64,000 nt of DNA from NCBI GenBank assembly GCA_010093485.1, contig MU001498.1:1790518-1854517 (forward strand), given 5' to 3'. Origin of the DNA: Karstenula rhodostoma CBS 690.94. Taxonomy: Eukaryota; Ascomycota; Dothideomycetes; Pleosporales; Didymosphaeriaceae. Positions 9,609 through 21,070 of the stretch are shown one piece after another. Position numbers and translations under genes: made by a program. The first letter of the stretch is position 1. Each line of letters begins with the position of its first letter. Under the pieces are notes generated by a model that worked only from the letters and a program-made list of their open reading frames with translations, searched no databases and was not told the DNA's origin.

Positions 9609-11872
9609 CTACACTCTCTCTAGCTTGTACGTCTGGTGGTGTGTCAGGGTGATGGAATGCCGCATGAGCGCAGACTTGTGCACATTAGCTATACCCGCGC
9701 CCAACGGCCCAATCGGAGACTCACATTGGCTCACACCAGCCTTGTTGTCCCAAATCTTGATCAGTGTGACTTCTCTCGTTGTCTGTTTATCAAGATAGAA
9801 CCACTTTTGGTCGTCGTCATAGGTGAATGTAGCCGTCTGCCCTCTCTGCTCAAAGTCACCCTTCAATAGATCGCAGGGGTGCATGTTGGAAGTAGAGCAG
9901 CTTCCATAGTCCATAGTGGCTAGTGGCCAGTCTTGCACAGGTTCGATGAGTGGGCGCCAGACGCTAAGGTGGAGTTAGCAAGATGCTTGTCTGTTCTATA
10001 GAGTGAGTACCTACTTGATTATTTGGACGCGGCCTTCTAATATTGCATCGACGTCTTCTGTATCTGCAACATTCATCTTGAGTCTTCGCACTGCCCCTTC
10101 CAGGGACTGGTCGCAATGCACCTGCAGAAAGTCAGTACCACCACGAGAGGTTCAAAAAAAACATACCATTGTTGCGGGTTGCTCTTTTCCGTCTTCATTC
10201 TCAGTCTGTTCCAGTTCAACCCTTCTTTTTCTCAGTGTGTGGTCGAAGATGATCACGCGTTGGGCCCCTGTTACTTCTTTGATCAGCGACTCCACGTGCG
10301 GATAGTATAATCGCTCGACGGCTCCCTGATTGTTCACTCGTAGAGACTGGATAAGATCTGCCGCCACGTTGTCGTCATGATACTCGAAGCCGTACGTATC
10401 GAGATCAAACTGGGACTTGGTGGGTCTTGCGTCCGTGATTGCGACAGTATAGTCTTTCCACTGGAAGTTCATCCGGTCGAAGCCTTCCACAGGATTGATA
10501 CGGATGTAGAGATTACCACGCTTCGTATCCCAGGGCCCAAGAAAGCGGAGAGTTGCATTTATCGGTCTTGATTCGATCCCATCCACAGCGTGACTTTGCA
10601 GATCATCCCATACTGGTACAAATTCAATCGCCGATGTCCACGCATTGCGAAGCGGATAGATTTTCTGCACCTTCCATCCGGTCTGTGTAGCCAAACGAAT
10701 CCATTGATCCTCGTCCCGCTCCTGACCACCCACAGCCACCATCATGTTCAAGTCCCCATACCTTGATATCCGGCCTGTATGGCCGTCGCGCAGTAGAGAT
10801 TCGAGAATGACCAGGCGACTCAGTCTGGTACGCCGTACCGCGCGACGGATGTTTCTCAGTATAATTGCCGCTTTCTCGTCATCCCAGTCGTGAAGGCACC
10901 ATTTCATAGTATAGACCTCGGAAGAAGGGACAACTTCGAGAAAGTCCCCTGTAACAAGGTGTTCAGGGGGAACACGGTCACCAACATCACGATACTGCCC
11001 GCCCGACGAGTGGAAATTAAGCTTCGCCTGTTCGATAACTTCAGGTAAGTCCAGGATTCCGCCATGCATCTTTTCGTATTTGCGAAGGAGAAGGACAACT
11101 AGGCCACCGCCGCCGCCGCCAATGTCGAGAAAAGAGCATTCGGCTACTTGGTTCCATGGATAGTCTTCTAGGATCCCTGGAGCTTGAGCGATGGCACCAC
11201 TGCTTAGGGTTTGATGCAGCTTAGGAACCCAACCCTGTTGTGTGAAGTATGTGAACATGCTATCATCTGTGCCGTAATTGATCTGGGCCGGGGAGCGCCA
11301 AGTGTCCTTGCCTGTAGCGAGTGGGATTCCGCGCGCCATATCGTAAAACTCGTTTCCATACAGAGTAACCCATGTGTGCCATTGGGTCCAATGATTGGTT
11401 TGCAACAGCGTGGAGACATGGTTGTTAGAGTAGAGTTTAGTCGACGGGTCGTATGCGTAAATTCCTTCATTGTAGAGTGTGCGCATGATCTGCCCGAGTC
11501 TATCCGACCTCGAACCAATCGTCTCTGCTATGGAATGCAGTGGTTTTGGCCCAGAGATGAGGATATCCGAGATTCCTAGTTGTACAGCTGCACAGAGACA
11601 TTTTGTTTTCATGTAGCCTTGCTCATAAGCGGATGAAGGAGGATATATGAGGGCATCGTACCTAAAAAATGATCGGCTAGAACAAGGTGGCCTGGTTCTA
11701 GAAGCAAGCGCACGTCGGATAACAAGTCGAGAGCCTCGTTTGCGAGTTGATGAACAGCAACGTTTGGGAGCTTTTCAGTGTCATGGAGCAAAGAGTAAAT
11801 GTCGTTATCGGCTTTCAAGTGTTGCGAGGTAGCTCTCAACGAGCGGATGAGATCCTGGAGCATATTTTCCAT
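9609..11872 (-). CDS. O-methyltransferase fused to a CmcJ/AsaB-like domain
   Basis: Four exons (11872-11662, 11617-10167, 10121-10015, 9963-9609) give 707 residues; the introns are 44, 45 and 51 bp. Residues 1 to about 420 are a class I plant/fungal-type O-methyltransferase: an N-terminal dimerisation region, the SAM glycine loop LDIGGGGGG (Asp about 235), and KWCLHDWDD with the catalytic-type His near 313. Residues about 425-707 match the CmcJ/AsaB-like family: YIRINPVEG near the domain start, RVIIFDHTLRKR, then VHCDQSLEGAVRRL with His556 and Asp558, and a late VHKSAL. That family is linked to hydroxylation or desaturation in cephamycin, gibberellin-like and aspergillic acid pathways. The reading frame passes through both halves in the large exon 2 without a stop, so the fusion is not an artefact of joining exons. 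The gene is divergent from the MFS transporter, 172 bp away. Substrate and order of action are unknown. Confidence 0.88.
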
Positions 11873-11963
11873 GATGCGATCGTGCTCGAGAAAGAACTAC
11901 AGTGCCGTGCGTATATTCTGGGACCTTTTCAGACGAGATCGGTGTATAGATGACAAAAGCATC

Positions 11964-11974
11964 TCGGGGCCCGA
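11964..11974. promoter_or_regulatory. Perfect ETP regulator motif TCGG-GGC-CCGA
   Basis: An exact match to TCGG-N3-CCGA lies in the 172-bp shared promoter of the methyltransferase fusion (start 11872) and the MFS transporter (start 12045). GliZ/SirZ-type regulators are reported to recognise this pattern. Binding by the Zn2Cys6 protein at 13,779 is inferred. Confidence 0.65.
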
Positions 11975-12044
11975 CCACCGAAACTGGTCGACTATGCAAA
12001 ATCTTGCCTGTTTGCGTGAACAGAACGTCTGCTTATCCTCAACC

Positions 12045-13521
12045 ATGGACGGTACTTCACGATATGCAGATGAAGAGACAGCTGGACTTCTCGCCCGGAC
12101 TGAACAGGATCAAGACATTGGTACTTTCAGTGAAGATTCTTTTTGCCCTGATCGTCTCTTGCCTATCGCTCTGCTGGCCGCGTTAGCAATGGCCGCGACG
12201 TCGGCAACAGCGTACTTCGCGTACGCAACCCTCATCTGTCACGATCCTACACACTGCAATGGAGACGAAACAAACAAATACACCGGGATGGTAGCTTTAA
12301 CTACGTGCATGTCGAACATTCTCGGTATGCTAGCCTTGGGATGGCTCCAGAAATTGCTGTCGACCCATCGAAAACTAGGATTGCAGCTCTGGATTCTCTG
12401 CCGCTCGATGAGCGCCGTGATGCTGCTGCTCGGAAGTGAGTGGAAAGCAGAGTTCATGGCTGCCCATGCTTATCTGTAATACAGTCTTTCTAAGAAATAC
12501 CTATGCAGCGCTTTCTGGCCGTATCTTTGAAGGTCTTGCATCCGATAATCTGCTGTTCTTTACCCTCAACATTATATATGCACAGACTGCAAGTAAAGAG
12601 AAGACTTTCGCTCTTATACGATATTCGCTCGCTTTGTACTTGATCGGCATCTCTGTAAGTCCGTTCGTGGCCGGTCTGTTCGAGAATTTTATCGTTAGTT
12701 TCTTCATGGCGATTTGCCTCTTTGCAATCACCATAGGATACGTGCAGCTCGTCATACCAGGTGCTATTGAGGGCAGGTTCGAAACAGGAGAAGCCCGGGC
12801 ATATGACACCTGCAGCGATGATGAGATACGAGTTCAAATCTCACTCTGTCGATTGAAGCAGTGGTTTGGCCGGGTATGCAGCTGCATGCTTGCCCCGTCG
12901 GTACTTTTCAAGAAACAACCCTTGTTTCTCTTCGTCGGCACCAGCTTGTTCTTGTACAACGTGGTTCAGTCGTACATTTTCAATGCGCTCCTGGTGCATA
13001 CATCTATCCAGTTTGGGTTCGCAAGCCGGGAGAACGGGCTGCTGGTGTGCATTGCACACTCTGTTGCTGCTCTGTACATCGTATGTAGCATGCGTGTTAA
13101 CCTAAGCCTTACCAAGAAAGAGGGCAGCACGCAAAGCGCAGGCAGTTTCCAAGGCAGGGTTGGAATGCTGACGGTTACATCCATCTTGGTTCAGAGTCTA
13201 TCGGTTGCCGGCATAGGAATGTCCGATCGACCTTGGCAAGTGTACACGGCGACGGTGTTCCTCGCCCTAGGCCTGTCTACGCCTTCGTTCATCAAAGTTT
13301 ACTCCCTCGGACATTTTGATGGTCACGAGAAAGCGGCAGCAATCACTGCTTTGGCAATGATGGAGGGCTTGGGAAGTGTAGTGGGGCCTTTTGTGTTGGG
13401 AGGCTGGCAGACGTACATGTACAGCAGAAGAGGGGTGTTCTTCGGCGCGTCTGCGGTTCTGGGGGCTGCAGCTGCCTCGTTCGGGATTGGTTTCGCAAGG
13501 ATGTGGATAAGGCGCGAGTGA
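12045..13521 (+). CDS. Major facilitator superfamily transporter
   Basis: Two exons (12045-12435, 12485-13521; GTGAGT donor, ACAG acceptor, 49-bp intron) give 475 residues. The start has a strong context (ACCATGG) and an in-frame ATG lies 18 codons upstream. A polar N-terminal tail of about 40 residues is followed by roughly twelve hydrophobic segments, for example LLPIALLAALAMAATSATAY and FLFVGTSLFLYNVVQSYIF. The segment GRIFEGLASDNLLFF fits the MFS helix-4 region. It is probably an exporter or vacuolar importer for an intermediate or product, and no known ETP transporter is clearly recalled by it. An alternative acceptor at CTATGCAG would shorten the protein slightly. Confidence 0.8.
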
Positions 13522-13778
13522 GGGAAGCACGCTGCAAGACAAGTGGGCTTTCGTTCCGCTGCCTAGTATATTAACTTGCATGCCAAGATTTGGTGAATGT
13601 GGCCAAATTGCTATCGTACCTTCGCTGCATTCATCCGCCTCGTCGGCGCACTGATGCGAAGTGTACGCTGCCGGTTGCGCCTCGTCCATACATCTGCAAG
13701 AATTAGTATAACACTATCGCAAGATTACCGTATCTCTCATCATCCCAAAAACCTTTGCGCCATCAGCCACCAACAGCC

Positions 13779-14998
13779 ATGTCGGATAGCGCGCAGGGCC
13801 AGGCACCCAAAAACCCCAAGCTAAGATCAGCCTGCGACCAATGCAACCTCTCAAAGGTGTGTACATGTATCTCAGCTTTTCGCTCGTCTCCTCGCGTTCT
13901 TCTCACCGCTGCTAGGTCAAGTGCAGTGGTCATCGCGACGGCTGCACTCGCTGCCGCAACCTGCGCGTCGAGTGTGTCTATGGAGAGTCGCGCGTAGGAA
14001 AAGTGCAGCCCCCGCGCAAACGCAAGAAATCTGAACAACACACCGTCTCAATTGAGTCGCCCATCCGGATTGATGAAGGCTCGTTGGAAGTTGCGCTGCA
14101 GCAGTGGCCTTCTGACACGTGGGGCGCAACATCGTGGGAAGGCGACACGCTTTCCCTCAACGACATGTTTGAAAACTTGGATGCGACCGTCGACACCAAC
14201 AACAATTCCAGCGCGGACGACACTCTGGATTCCATGATAAGCCTTGATGCGCTCGGCTCACAGCCGTCTCCGGCGAGCCGTCTGCTCTCCGGCTCCTCCA
14301 CCACCTCATCGAGAGATTCCGCCTTGTCTATACTCGAGTCGAATCGCAACTCAGGGTCATCCGTTACCCCAAAAGTACCCCACCCGCTTCCTACTTTGCC
14401 ATCTAGCACCAATTTGCCCTCTTCACGCACAGCAGCACAGAGCGAGCCAATCCTGACAAGGTCCAAGATGGACAGCAAATGTTTCCTAGCCTGCACACAA
14501 ATTCTCATCACCCTCGAGAACTACATCGTCTCAGAACTCAAGGCACTAGATCTGATCCTAAGCGTGGTCCGCAAAGCTTGCGATGAGCTTCGCCGATTAA
14601 TACAGTACCAGCAGGAGTCACGGTGCGATCGGTGTTTATTCTTGTTTGTAGCCACCATGCACCAAGTGGTGGAGTTACTAGACGCAGGTTCCCGCTGCAT
14701 GAACGACAATGAAGACGCGCACCATGATATGCCGGGTGCCTTGAACTCAGGATTCATTCCCTCGTTTGGCTTTGGTGGCTTTTCGGTGTCGGCCGAGGAC
14801 CAGCGTTCCTGGAAGGTCCACCTCATTCGAAGAGAGACCCAGCATGTGGATGAAGCATTCAAATGTCTCGTTGCGCTTTCCAAACTTGGGCCGCCCTCCT
14901 GTGCCCCGACAGATCCCGAGAGCGTGAAGCAGAGGGAAAACTGTATAACGGGATTGCAAACTCGGTTCAAAGAAATCTGCGAGAGGATGTTTGAGTGA
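13779..14998 (+). CDS. Zn2Cys6 transcription factor, probable cluster regulator
   Basis: Two exons (13779-13856, 13916-14998) give 386 residues. The binuclear zinc cluster is complete (Cys19, 22, 29, 36, 39 and 46; spacing C-X2-C-X6-C-X6-C-X2-C-X6-C), followed by the basic run RKRKK. The 59-bp intron splits the cluster just after SK, a common place in this family. The middle is rich in Ser/Thr/Asn and the C-terminal half has cysteine-containing helices like AflR-type regulators. GliZ and SirZ are Zn2Cys6 proteins that activate ETP clusters, so this is the best candidate for the factor reading the TCGG-N3-CCGA motifs. I found no copy of that motif in its own 257-bp upstream gap. Confidence 0.88.
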
Positions 14999-15786
14999 CA
15001 CGGCAGGATAGAGAGAGTATCATCGGGTAGTTCCCCTAGTAGAAGGACGTACCCTTCCGGGCTTGGCATAGCAATAATTACTGATAAATCCGGAGACCGG
15101 TCCCTTACCGAAAGCGCTGATCCATATGGTCTTCGGTTGCCTCGTGTTTAGTTGCTGACCGCAGATGATGATTTCTTGGCGCCTCGCAGTATACCATGCT
15201 TATTTCAAGATCTGCAGCAACGCGCCGCTCCTCTACAAAGCCGGCTCCCCGAGATAACCAGCCCAAAAGAATCCTGCAGCCAAGAGAGGATCAATATCGC
15301 GATTCGATGCATGCGGAGTGTCATCAAGCTGTTCAGCCTTGGAAATCATTGCCCAAGAATCAAGAAGTAACTGTTTGGCTTTTGTCCACCTGTGGCAAAT
15401 TTGGAATAGACCTGCAGTTCATGATCGAACCATCTTTGGTAGCGACAATGCATGTCGGGTGGCTCCTTTTTATCCGATTGATGGCGTACTTTCATGACAT
15501 TTTGCATGATGCTCACCTATTACACGCTACCTGTTGCATGTGCTAGGTAGCAGACCCAGATTTCATATACATGGAGGAATCGATCGAAAGGCTGTTTCAC
15601 TACAAGTGTATCGATCGAAAAACAGTCTTAGATCAATGTTCCAAGAATCAAGGCAAAGGTCAGCGCAAAAAGTGTGTAATCTTATCGCAACAATATCCCA
15701 AAATCGCGTCTCTCAAAGGGCACGAGAACCAATCCCTCCCATACTATACATACATGATCGAATACTCCTCCCAAAGTGCCACCCAA
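14999..15786. other. Intergenic spacer with repeat debris
   Basis: No gene is supported in this 788-bp stretch between the regulator and the rhodopsin-domain gene. It contains the second copy of the dispersed repeat (15217-15267), a palindrome CCGGAGACCGG at 15090-15100, and a short direct repeat ATCGATCGAAA near 15579 and 15611. The open frames here are short and show no family signature. Confidence 0.5.
15217..15267 (+). repeat. Diverged dispersed repeat, copy 2
   Basis: This is the second copy of the repeat at 9423-9473, starting GCAACGCGCCGCTCCTCTAC, same orientation, about 46 of 51 positions equal. Most differences are transitions, as expected if RIP touched a once larger repeat. Confidence 0.7.
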
Positions 15787-17021
15787 TTAACTTTGAACCT
15801 GATATTCGGTTGTAACGTGGATATCCCTCAACCTGGACTTGCTGTTTGTGCTTTGTGTATCTTGCAACGGGATGAATTTTTGCTCGCTTCCTCCGATGGT
15901 GTTGCCGATCCAGCCCCTGTGCTGCGAATCGGGGTTTGTAGATCCCTTGGACGAAGACCGTTTGAAATACTTGGAAACAATACTCGATGTTTGCCACTGG
16001 TCACGCCAAAGTCGGAAAACAGGGGGCAGGACGGGAATGCAGCAGCAAAAGATGCCGATGGCCACCTCGAGTGTCTGGAAAAGGAACGGGCCCCACGCCC
16101 CCTGGATGGGGTCGAGCATCGCATCCTCGACCCAGAAGTTCATGATACAGGCCATACGGATGATGGAGCAAATGGTGGCGCTGGGGCGTGTTAATTCAGG
16201 TGTGGGTTCAGTGAGGGGGAACGCGGTGCTTACAAAACGCCCAGTCCTAGAACACCGATAATCATCAGACGTTTCTGCAGCGCCATTTTCAACTTCCAAA
16301 TCGCCGGAACAGGTATGATGAGGATGAAAACGTCAAATCCAATGTGGATAAAGCCTGTGGCAGAGCAGACCTTATGCGTGTCGACGCTGCACTTCCCGGC
16401 GCGGGTGGGATCGAAGAACTTGGGGAACGGGTGGCAGCTGTTGAACCATGTGATTATGGTCGAGAGGTACCAGCCGATTATGAAGGCGATCAAGACGTAG
16501 CATGCATAGCGGGCCCACTTGATGACGTGGAACAGGCGCAGATAGAAGAAGAGCAGCGATATCTGGATTGCCGCCACCGACGTCGTCCAAACCATGTTTA
16601 GGGAAAAGGTAGTCTGTACTTTTTGATTAGCACTGCCCGTAGAGCGACATGAGTCGGGGACGTTACCTTCATCCATAGCGTCAGGACTTCCGGGTGATGC
16701 TGCATGACGAAGGACGTTGGCATGCCCTGGCCCGTCTCATAGACCAAGAAGAAGATAAGGCCGATCATGGCGTAGCCGAGCAGCTGCAATTGTGCGTGAG
16801 CCGATGCGAACGGGAGGGCTGCGGGAGAAGATTACGAGGCTGAAAGCACAGAGATAGTCTTCGGTCGCGAAGCTCGTCTTCTTCATGCGCCGGACGCGCC
16901 ATCGCAGGCCTACCGCAACGGTTGCGAGAGCGAAAAAGACGGTCGGCACCACCAGGAAGGTGACCTGGTAGTGATTCACGACGGCAAACTTTGCACGCTT
17001 GGCAATTTCGATTGCAGGCAT
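15787..17021 (-). CDS. Rhodopsin-domain (PTH11-like) integral membrane protein
   Basis: Four exons (17021-16836, 16783-16667, 16613-16234, 16180-15787) give 358 residues; the introns are 52-53 bp. Seven hydrophobic segments are seen, including VTFLVVPTVFFALATVAVGL, GYAMIGLIFFLV, VAAIQISLLFFYLRLF, YVLIAFIIGWYLSTIITWF and IHIGFDVFILIIPVPAIW. DYLCAFSL after the first loop and RLMIIGVLGLGVF are typical of the fungal rhodopsin-domain family, many of which are predicted receptors. The C-terminal tail of about 90 residues is polar. No ETP role is known to me; it may be a bystander gene inside the cluster or a sensor or self-protection component. It is divergent from the acyltransferase. Confidence 0.82.
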
Positions 17022-17431
17022 GGTGTAGGTAGCAGGACTAGTCCCAGTGGTGATGAAGGAGAGGTAAACGGAGTCATGCAGAGGTGGATAAATACAGCCG
17101 ATGGAAGGCAAGTATCGCTCTCACTCGGCCAGGGTGGGAGTCAGCATGTAAGCTGCTGCATACTTCGGGCATCATAAAAGTAAGATGCTGTATCGTAGGG
17201 GCCGGCACATGCAAGGGGGGGAGGGAGCTGCAGTATAAAGTACCCTGCACGGAGAGGCTCTCTCCGAACATATTTACTTGATATGTAGCTGAGTCTGAGC
17301 ACACACAGCCTTCCACCTTCGCACCCCAGACGACAACAACCTTGGAATCCTGGTGACCAGCGGCGGACTCGATCTTATCGACCTCTTCCGTGCTGCAAAA
17401 GTTGGAAACGAGACAAATCACCGCGTCCAGC
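17022..17431. promoter_or_regulatory. Shared promoter of the rhodopsin-domain and acyltransferase genes
   Basis: This is a 410-bp divergent gap. I found no TCGG-N3-CCGA-type site, unlike most other divergent gaps here, which weakens the case that these two genes belong to the regulon. Nothing else recognisable was seen. Confidence 0.4.
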
Positions 17432-18774
17432 ATGGCGTCGACACCTGCTGTCGCCGTGCACTCCGGGCTGCTCGCCGCACAACTCGGGCTCCTCGCGGGC
17501 CCTCGGTTTGCGGGGCGCAACGCTCTCGTCGTGGGGGTTGTAGTGGCGCTGGCGATGGCGGCGCACGTGACGGGCCCGGCGAGTCCCAAAGCGGCCGATG
17601 CGCAGCCCTACACACTCCTCTGGCCCATCTACCTCGCGACCCTGGAAAAGGCCGTCACCGCCGCCCGCTCGTCCTCGTCGATCGAGCGGTGCTACTGGCG
17701 CCAGGATCGTGGTGCTGGCGAAGCAGTCAGCATGCGCCCGTTGGGGATGGCTAAGTTGCGCTGGGCGGCAGCGCAGCTGGTGAACCCCCGCCTGGTGCGC
17801 TGGAACCTCGAGGCCAAGAACGTACCGCGCCCGACCGTCTCCTCCAAGGCCACGTTCCTCTGCGCGCAGACGGCGGCGCTGCTCAAGATGGTCCTGGCCA
17901 CCGACCTCCTGCTGCAACTGGGCATCCGTCTGTTTTGGACGCCTCCTGCGGCCCGGCCCGGCGCCAGGTTCGCCGTCTCCGACTCCAAGTACCTCTCCAT
18001 CCGCGACCCTGACCTGGGGTGGGGCTTCGCCAAGACGCTAGTCTTTGCCTGCGGGCCCTACTTCTTCATGAGCATGCAGTATGTCGCCGTGTCGCTGATC
18101 GCCGTGGCCTTGCAGCTGTCCCAGCCCATCGTATGTGTCTGCCTCCATGCACTATATTATCGTTTGCCTGTTTCGACTCCGTCCCCAGGATGCTAACCCA
18201 GCTAGGATTTCCCCCCCCTCTTCGGCAATGTCGCCGACGCAACAACGGTGCGCGCCTTCTGGGGCCAGTTCTGGCACCAGTCTATTCGCAGGGTAATCTA
18301 ATACTGCCCTCTCTTGTCTGTCTCCGCTACTGCTAATAGCCCTACCCGCAGTCCGTAACCACCCTGGCCTACTTGGCCATAGACGCGCTCCATATTGCCA
18401 GAGGGACCACCCTGGCATCTTACGCCCACGTTTGGTTGGCCTTCTTCATATCAGGTTTCATGCACGCGCAGTCGATGGCCCTGCTGCCTCGGCCCCCAAA
18501 CATCACCCTGCACGAAGCAACTGCGGGGATGCTGTATTTTTTCCTTTGGCAGGCTTTCGCAATCACCGCTGAGGACTTTGTCATTTGGCTATGGAAAACA
18601 TCGGGGCTTAGCATCAACCCCGCGCCTTGGAATTCAGTACTTGGCTATGTTTGGGTCATTTTCAGCATGTGGATTAGTATCCCATGGGCTGCCGATGTTA
18701 TGATGAGACTGCGCTTGACCGAGGAGAGTTTCTTAGGATTTACAGTCTTTGGTCGTTGGATAAACCACCAGTGA
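17432..18774 (+). CDS. Wax synthase-type (MBOAT-like) O-acyltransferase
   Basis: Three exons (17432-18130, 18206-18292, 18352-18774; introns of 75 and 59 bp) give 402 residues. The protein has many hydrophobic helices and family marks: FPPLFGNVADA, VRAFWGQFWHQ, and SYAHVWLAFFISGFMHA with the conserved late His. This matches the fungal wax synthase-like acyltransferases, a family that includes acetyltransferases of secondary metabolism. ETP clusters such as sirodesmin and acetylaranotin include an acetyltransferase that esterifies a ring hydroxyl, so O-acetylation of the product is the likely role. Base composition in exon 1 is clearly richer in G+C than its neighbours. The following P450 is on the same strand, 311 bp further. 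Confidence 0.85.
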
Positions 18775-18893
18775 TGGTACGCAGAGATGTGCTCTCATGT
18801 ACGTAGTGACCCGAATGCCAATACAACTCGCGCCAATCCCAGCTCCCTGGGTGAGTGTGCTTGGACCCGATTCCGTCGTGTTTGCTTTGCTCG

Positions 18894-18904
18894 CCGGGTG
18901 CCGA
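18894..18904. promoter_or_regulatory. ETP-type regulator motif CCGG-GTG-CCGA
   Basis: One base from TCGG-N3-CCGA, in the 311-bp gap between the acyltransferase stop and the P450 start at 19086, about 180 bp upstream of that ATG. Confidence 0.45.
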
Positions 18905-19085
18905 CCGGTGGCCGGCACGAAAACAAACCTCGGTATCGTACATGCAACCATGTCCAGTAGCATACATGGGAGTTGCTGGCACGCATACCGAATGATGAAC
19001 CTCTCATCTAGCCGACCCCCGTGCTTTTCAGGCATAGCTTCTACAGTTGTGCAAAGCTTTGTATGCTTGGCAGACAGGTGTCACC

Positions 19086-20846
19086 ATGGTCATTTCCTAC
19101 GATACGGCACAGAGCGTCGTAGCGACAGGCCTCGCAGTTGTATGCCCATGGATCAAACCCGAATCGTGATGGCCTACTGACAGCCCTCAGTATTTGGCAT
19201 ATTCGCTGTGCGTTGCCGTGTACAATGTTACTCTGCACCCTCTCGCCAAGTATCCTGGCCCCCGCCTCGCATGCGCGTTCAAATTCCCGTACCTCTGGAG
19301 TCTCCTTAAGGGAAGTGCAACACACGAGACAAAGCTGCTCCATGACAAGTACGGAGGGGTCGTCCGTGTTGCGCCGGACCGCCTTTCGTACAACACGGCA
19401 CAGGCTTTTCGAGACATCCACGGCACAAGGCCGGGAAAGAAGCAGCTCCCGAAAGACGAAGAGTGGTTTGTAGACCACAAGGAGCCTGTCAACATCATCA
19501 GTTAGTAGGCTTTCCCCGGTCGTATCCTATCCGCACTTACCGTTGGTCGAAGAGTCCAATGACGCAGACCACGCTCGCATAAGAAAGCTAGTCGCCCATG
19601 CCTTCTCAGAGACCGCCCTACGCGAGCAAGAGTCGCTGCTCATGGGTCATACATCGAACTTGATGAACAAGCTCAGCCAAATCGTGGATGGCCCTGAAGA
19701 GGGCAGAGTCGATATGATGGACTACTACAACTTCTTAACCTTTGACGTCATCGGCGACCTCTGTTTGGGAGAGTCCTTTGGAGCTGTTGACAGCGGCGAG
19801 TACGATACGTGGATTACCCAAATTTTTCAAGGCCTCAAGTTCTGGCGAGTGCTTCGGATCGGTAACGCGTACCCGCTTATTGGTTTCTTTCTCAGAATTG
19901 TTATGGCTGCCGTGCCGAGCGTCGAGGCGATGCGTGATTCGTTCTTCAAGATCCCGAAGGCAAAGGTGGACAAACGACTTGCCACAAAGACGGACCGTAA
20001 GGATTTTATGAGTTACGTACGTACGCAATCGTTGCTGAGAATTCTCTTACAGTTTTTCTTAGATTCTGCGATACAACGACGAGCGAGGCATGAACCATAC
20101 CGAGGTCATCGATACAGCCACAATTTTGATTGTCGGAGGATCCGAAACGACGGCTACCCTTCTCTGCGGATTGACCTACTACCTATTGACAACGCCGCAC
20201 GTACTTAGGAGGTTGCAGGCGGAAATCTTAGATGCCTTTGCAACCGAAGACGACATGAACTTACGTACGGTCTCCAGACTACCCTATCTTGACGTGGTAG
20301 TACAGGAAGCGCTGCGTATGTATCCTCCCGCTTCTTCAACATTCCCACGTAGAACACCGCGAGAAGGTGAGGTCATCGATGGCCATTTTGTACCAGGCAA
20401 CGTATGGAACCCTCTTCATGCGGCACACTCGCCTTGTTAACCCTCCTAGATATCGGTAGGGGTTCACCATTACGCGACCTACCATTCGGCCAAAAACTTT
20501 CGCAACCCAGATAAATTCGCGCCCGAGAGATGGCTGGACGACGGACACGCCGAGTACAGGACGGACGACAGATCCGCCTTTCAGCCGTTCCACCTCGGCC
20601 CGCGAAACTGCATTGGGAAAAAGTGAGTCGGTACTAGATACTTGCGCGCTTCATAATCTACTAATGAGCACATGATACAGTCTTGCGTACTTTGAGATCA
20701 AAATCACCATAGCACGCTTGTTGTGGGATTTTGAGCCGGTGTTGTGCGAGGAGAGCAAGGGTTGGCTGAGGCAAAATGTATTTCTTGTCTGGGAAAAGGG
20801 GCCGTTATGGCTTCGGCTGCGGCACCGCAAATCGGATGGAATCTAG
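19086..20846 (+). CDS. Cytochrome P450 (isotrichodermin hydroxylase-like; possible ring-modifying ETP oxidase)
   Basis: Six exons (19086-19139, 19191-19500, 19553-20016, 20063-20401, 20450-20622, 20681-20846; introns of 46-58 bp) give 501 residues. An N-terminal membrane anchor (VVATGLAVV, YLAYSLCVAVYNV) is followed by LHPLAKYPGPRLACAF. The I-helix is canonical (LIVGGSETTATLL), the K-helix has EALR, and the heme loop is FHLGPRNCIGKN with ligand Cys near 443. The sequence style resembles the isotrichodermin C-15 hydroxylase-like P450s, the group to which GliF- and AtaF-type ETP enzymes are assigned. It may therefore oxidise an aromatic ring (epoxide, oxepine or hydroxyl), but the exact reaction cannot be read. 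The start exon is short and relies on an ACCATGG context and a CTGAC branch site before the acceptor. Confidence 0.88.
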
Positions 20847-21070
20847 AGCTTCAATGGTTAACCGCTAGAGGGCATATAGTCAGATCATGTCATTACCATG
20901 AGTTCCGTATCAGTAACAGGGCTGGCTCGACGGCCGGAATAGCTCGCAAATATTGTCTAAATCAGGTTGCTTTCTATTCCATCTCTACACATAAACCCGC
21001 GAATCAGGGAACCTGATCGGAGCCCGAGTTTGGTTTTATTTTCAAGGAGATTTTCTCGTTACAAAAGCTA

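Noticed and set aside
15090..15100. Palindrome CCGGAGACCGG as a regulator site
   Set aside because: It deviates from TCGG-N3-CCGA at both ends and lies downstream of the regulator gene, far from any start.
15571..16261. Overlapping plus-strand frames of 140-207 codons
   Set aside because: They are the complement of exons 3-4 of the rhodopsin-domain gene plus spacer, with no motif.
17353..17917. Long frames on both strands over the acyltransferase first exon
   Set aside because: G+C-rich coding DNA commonly leaves other frames open; only the acyltransferase frame has family motifs and correct splice sites.
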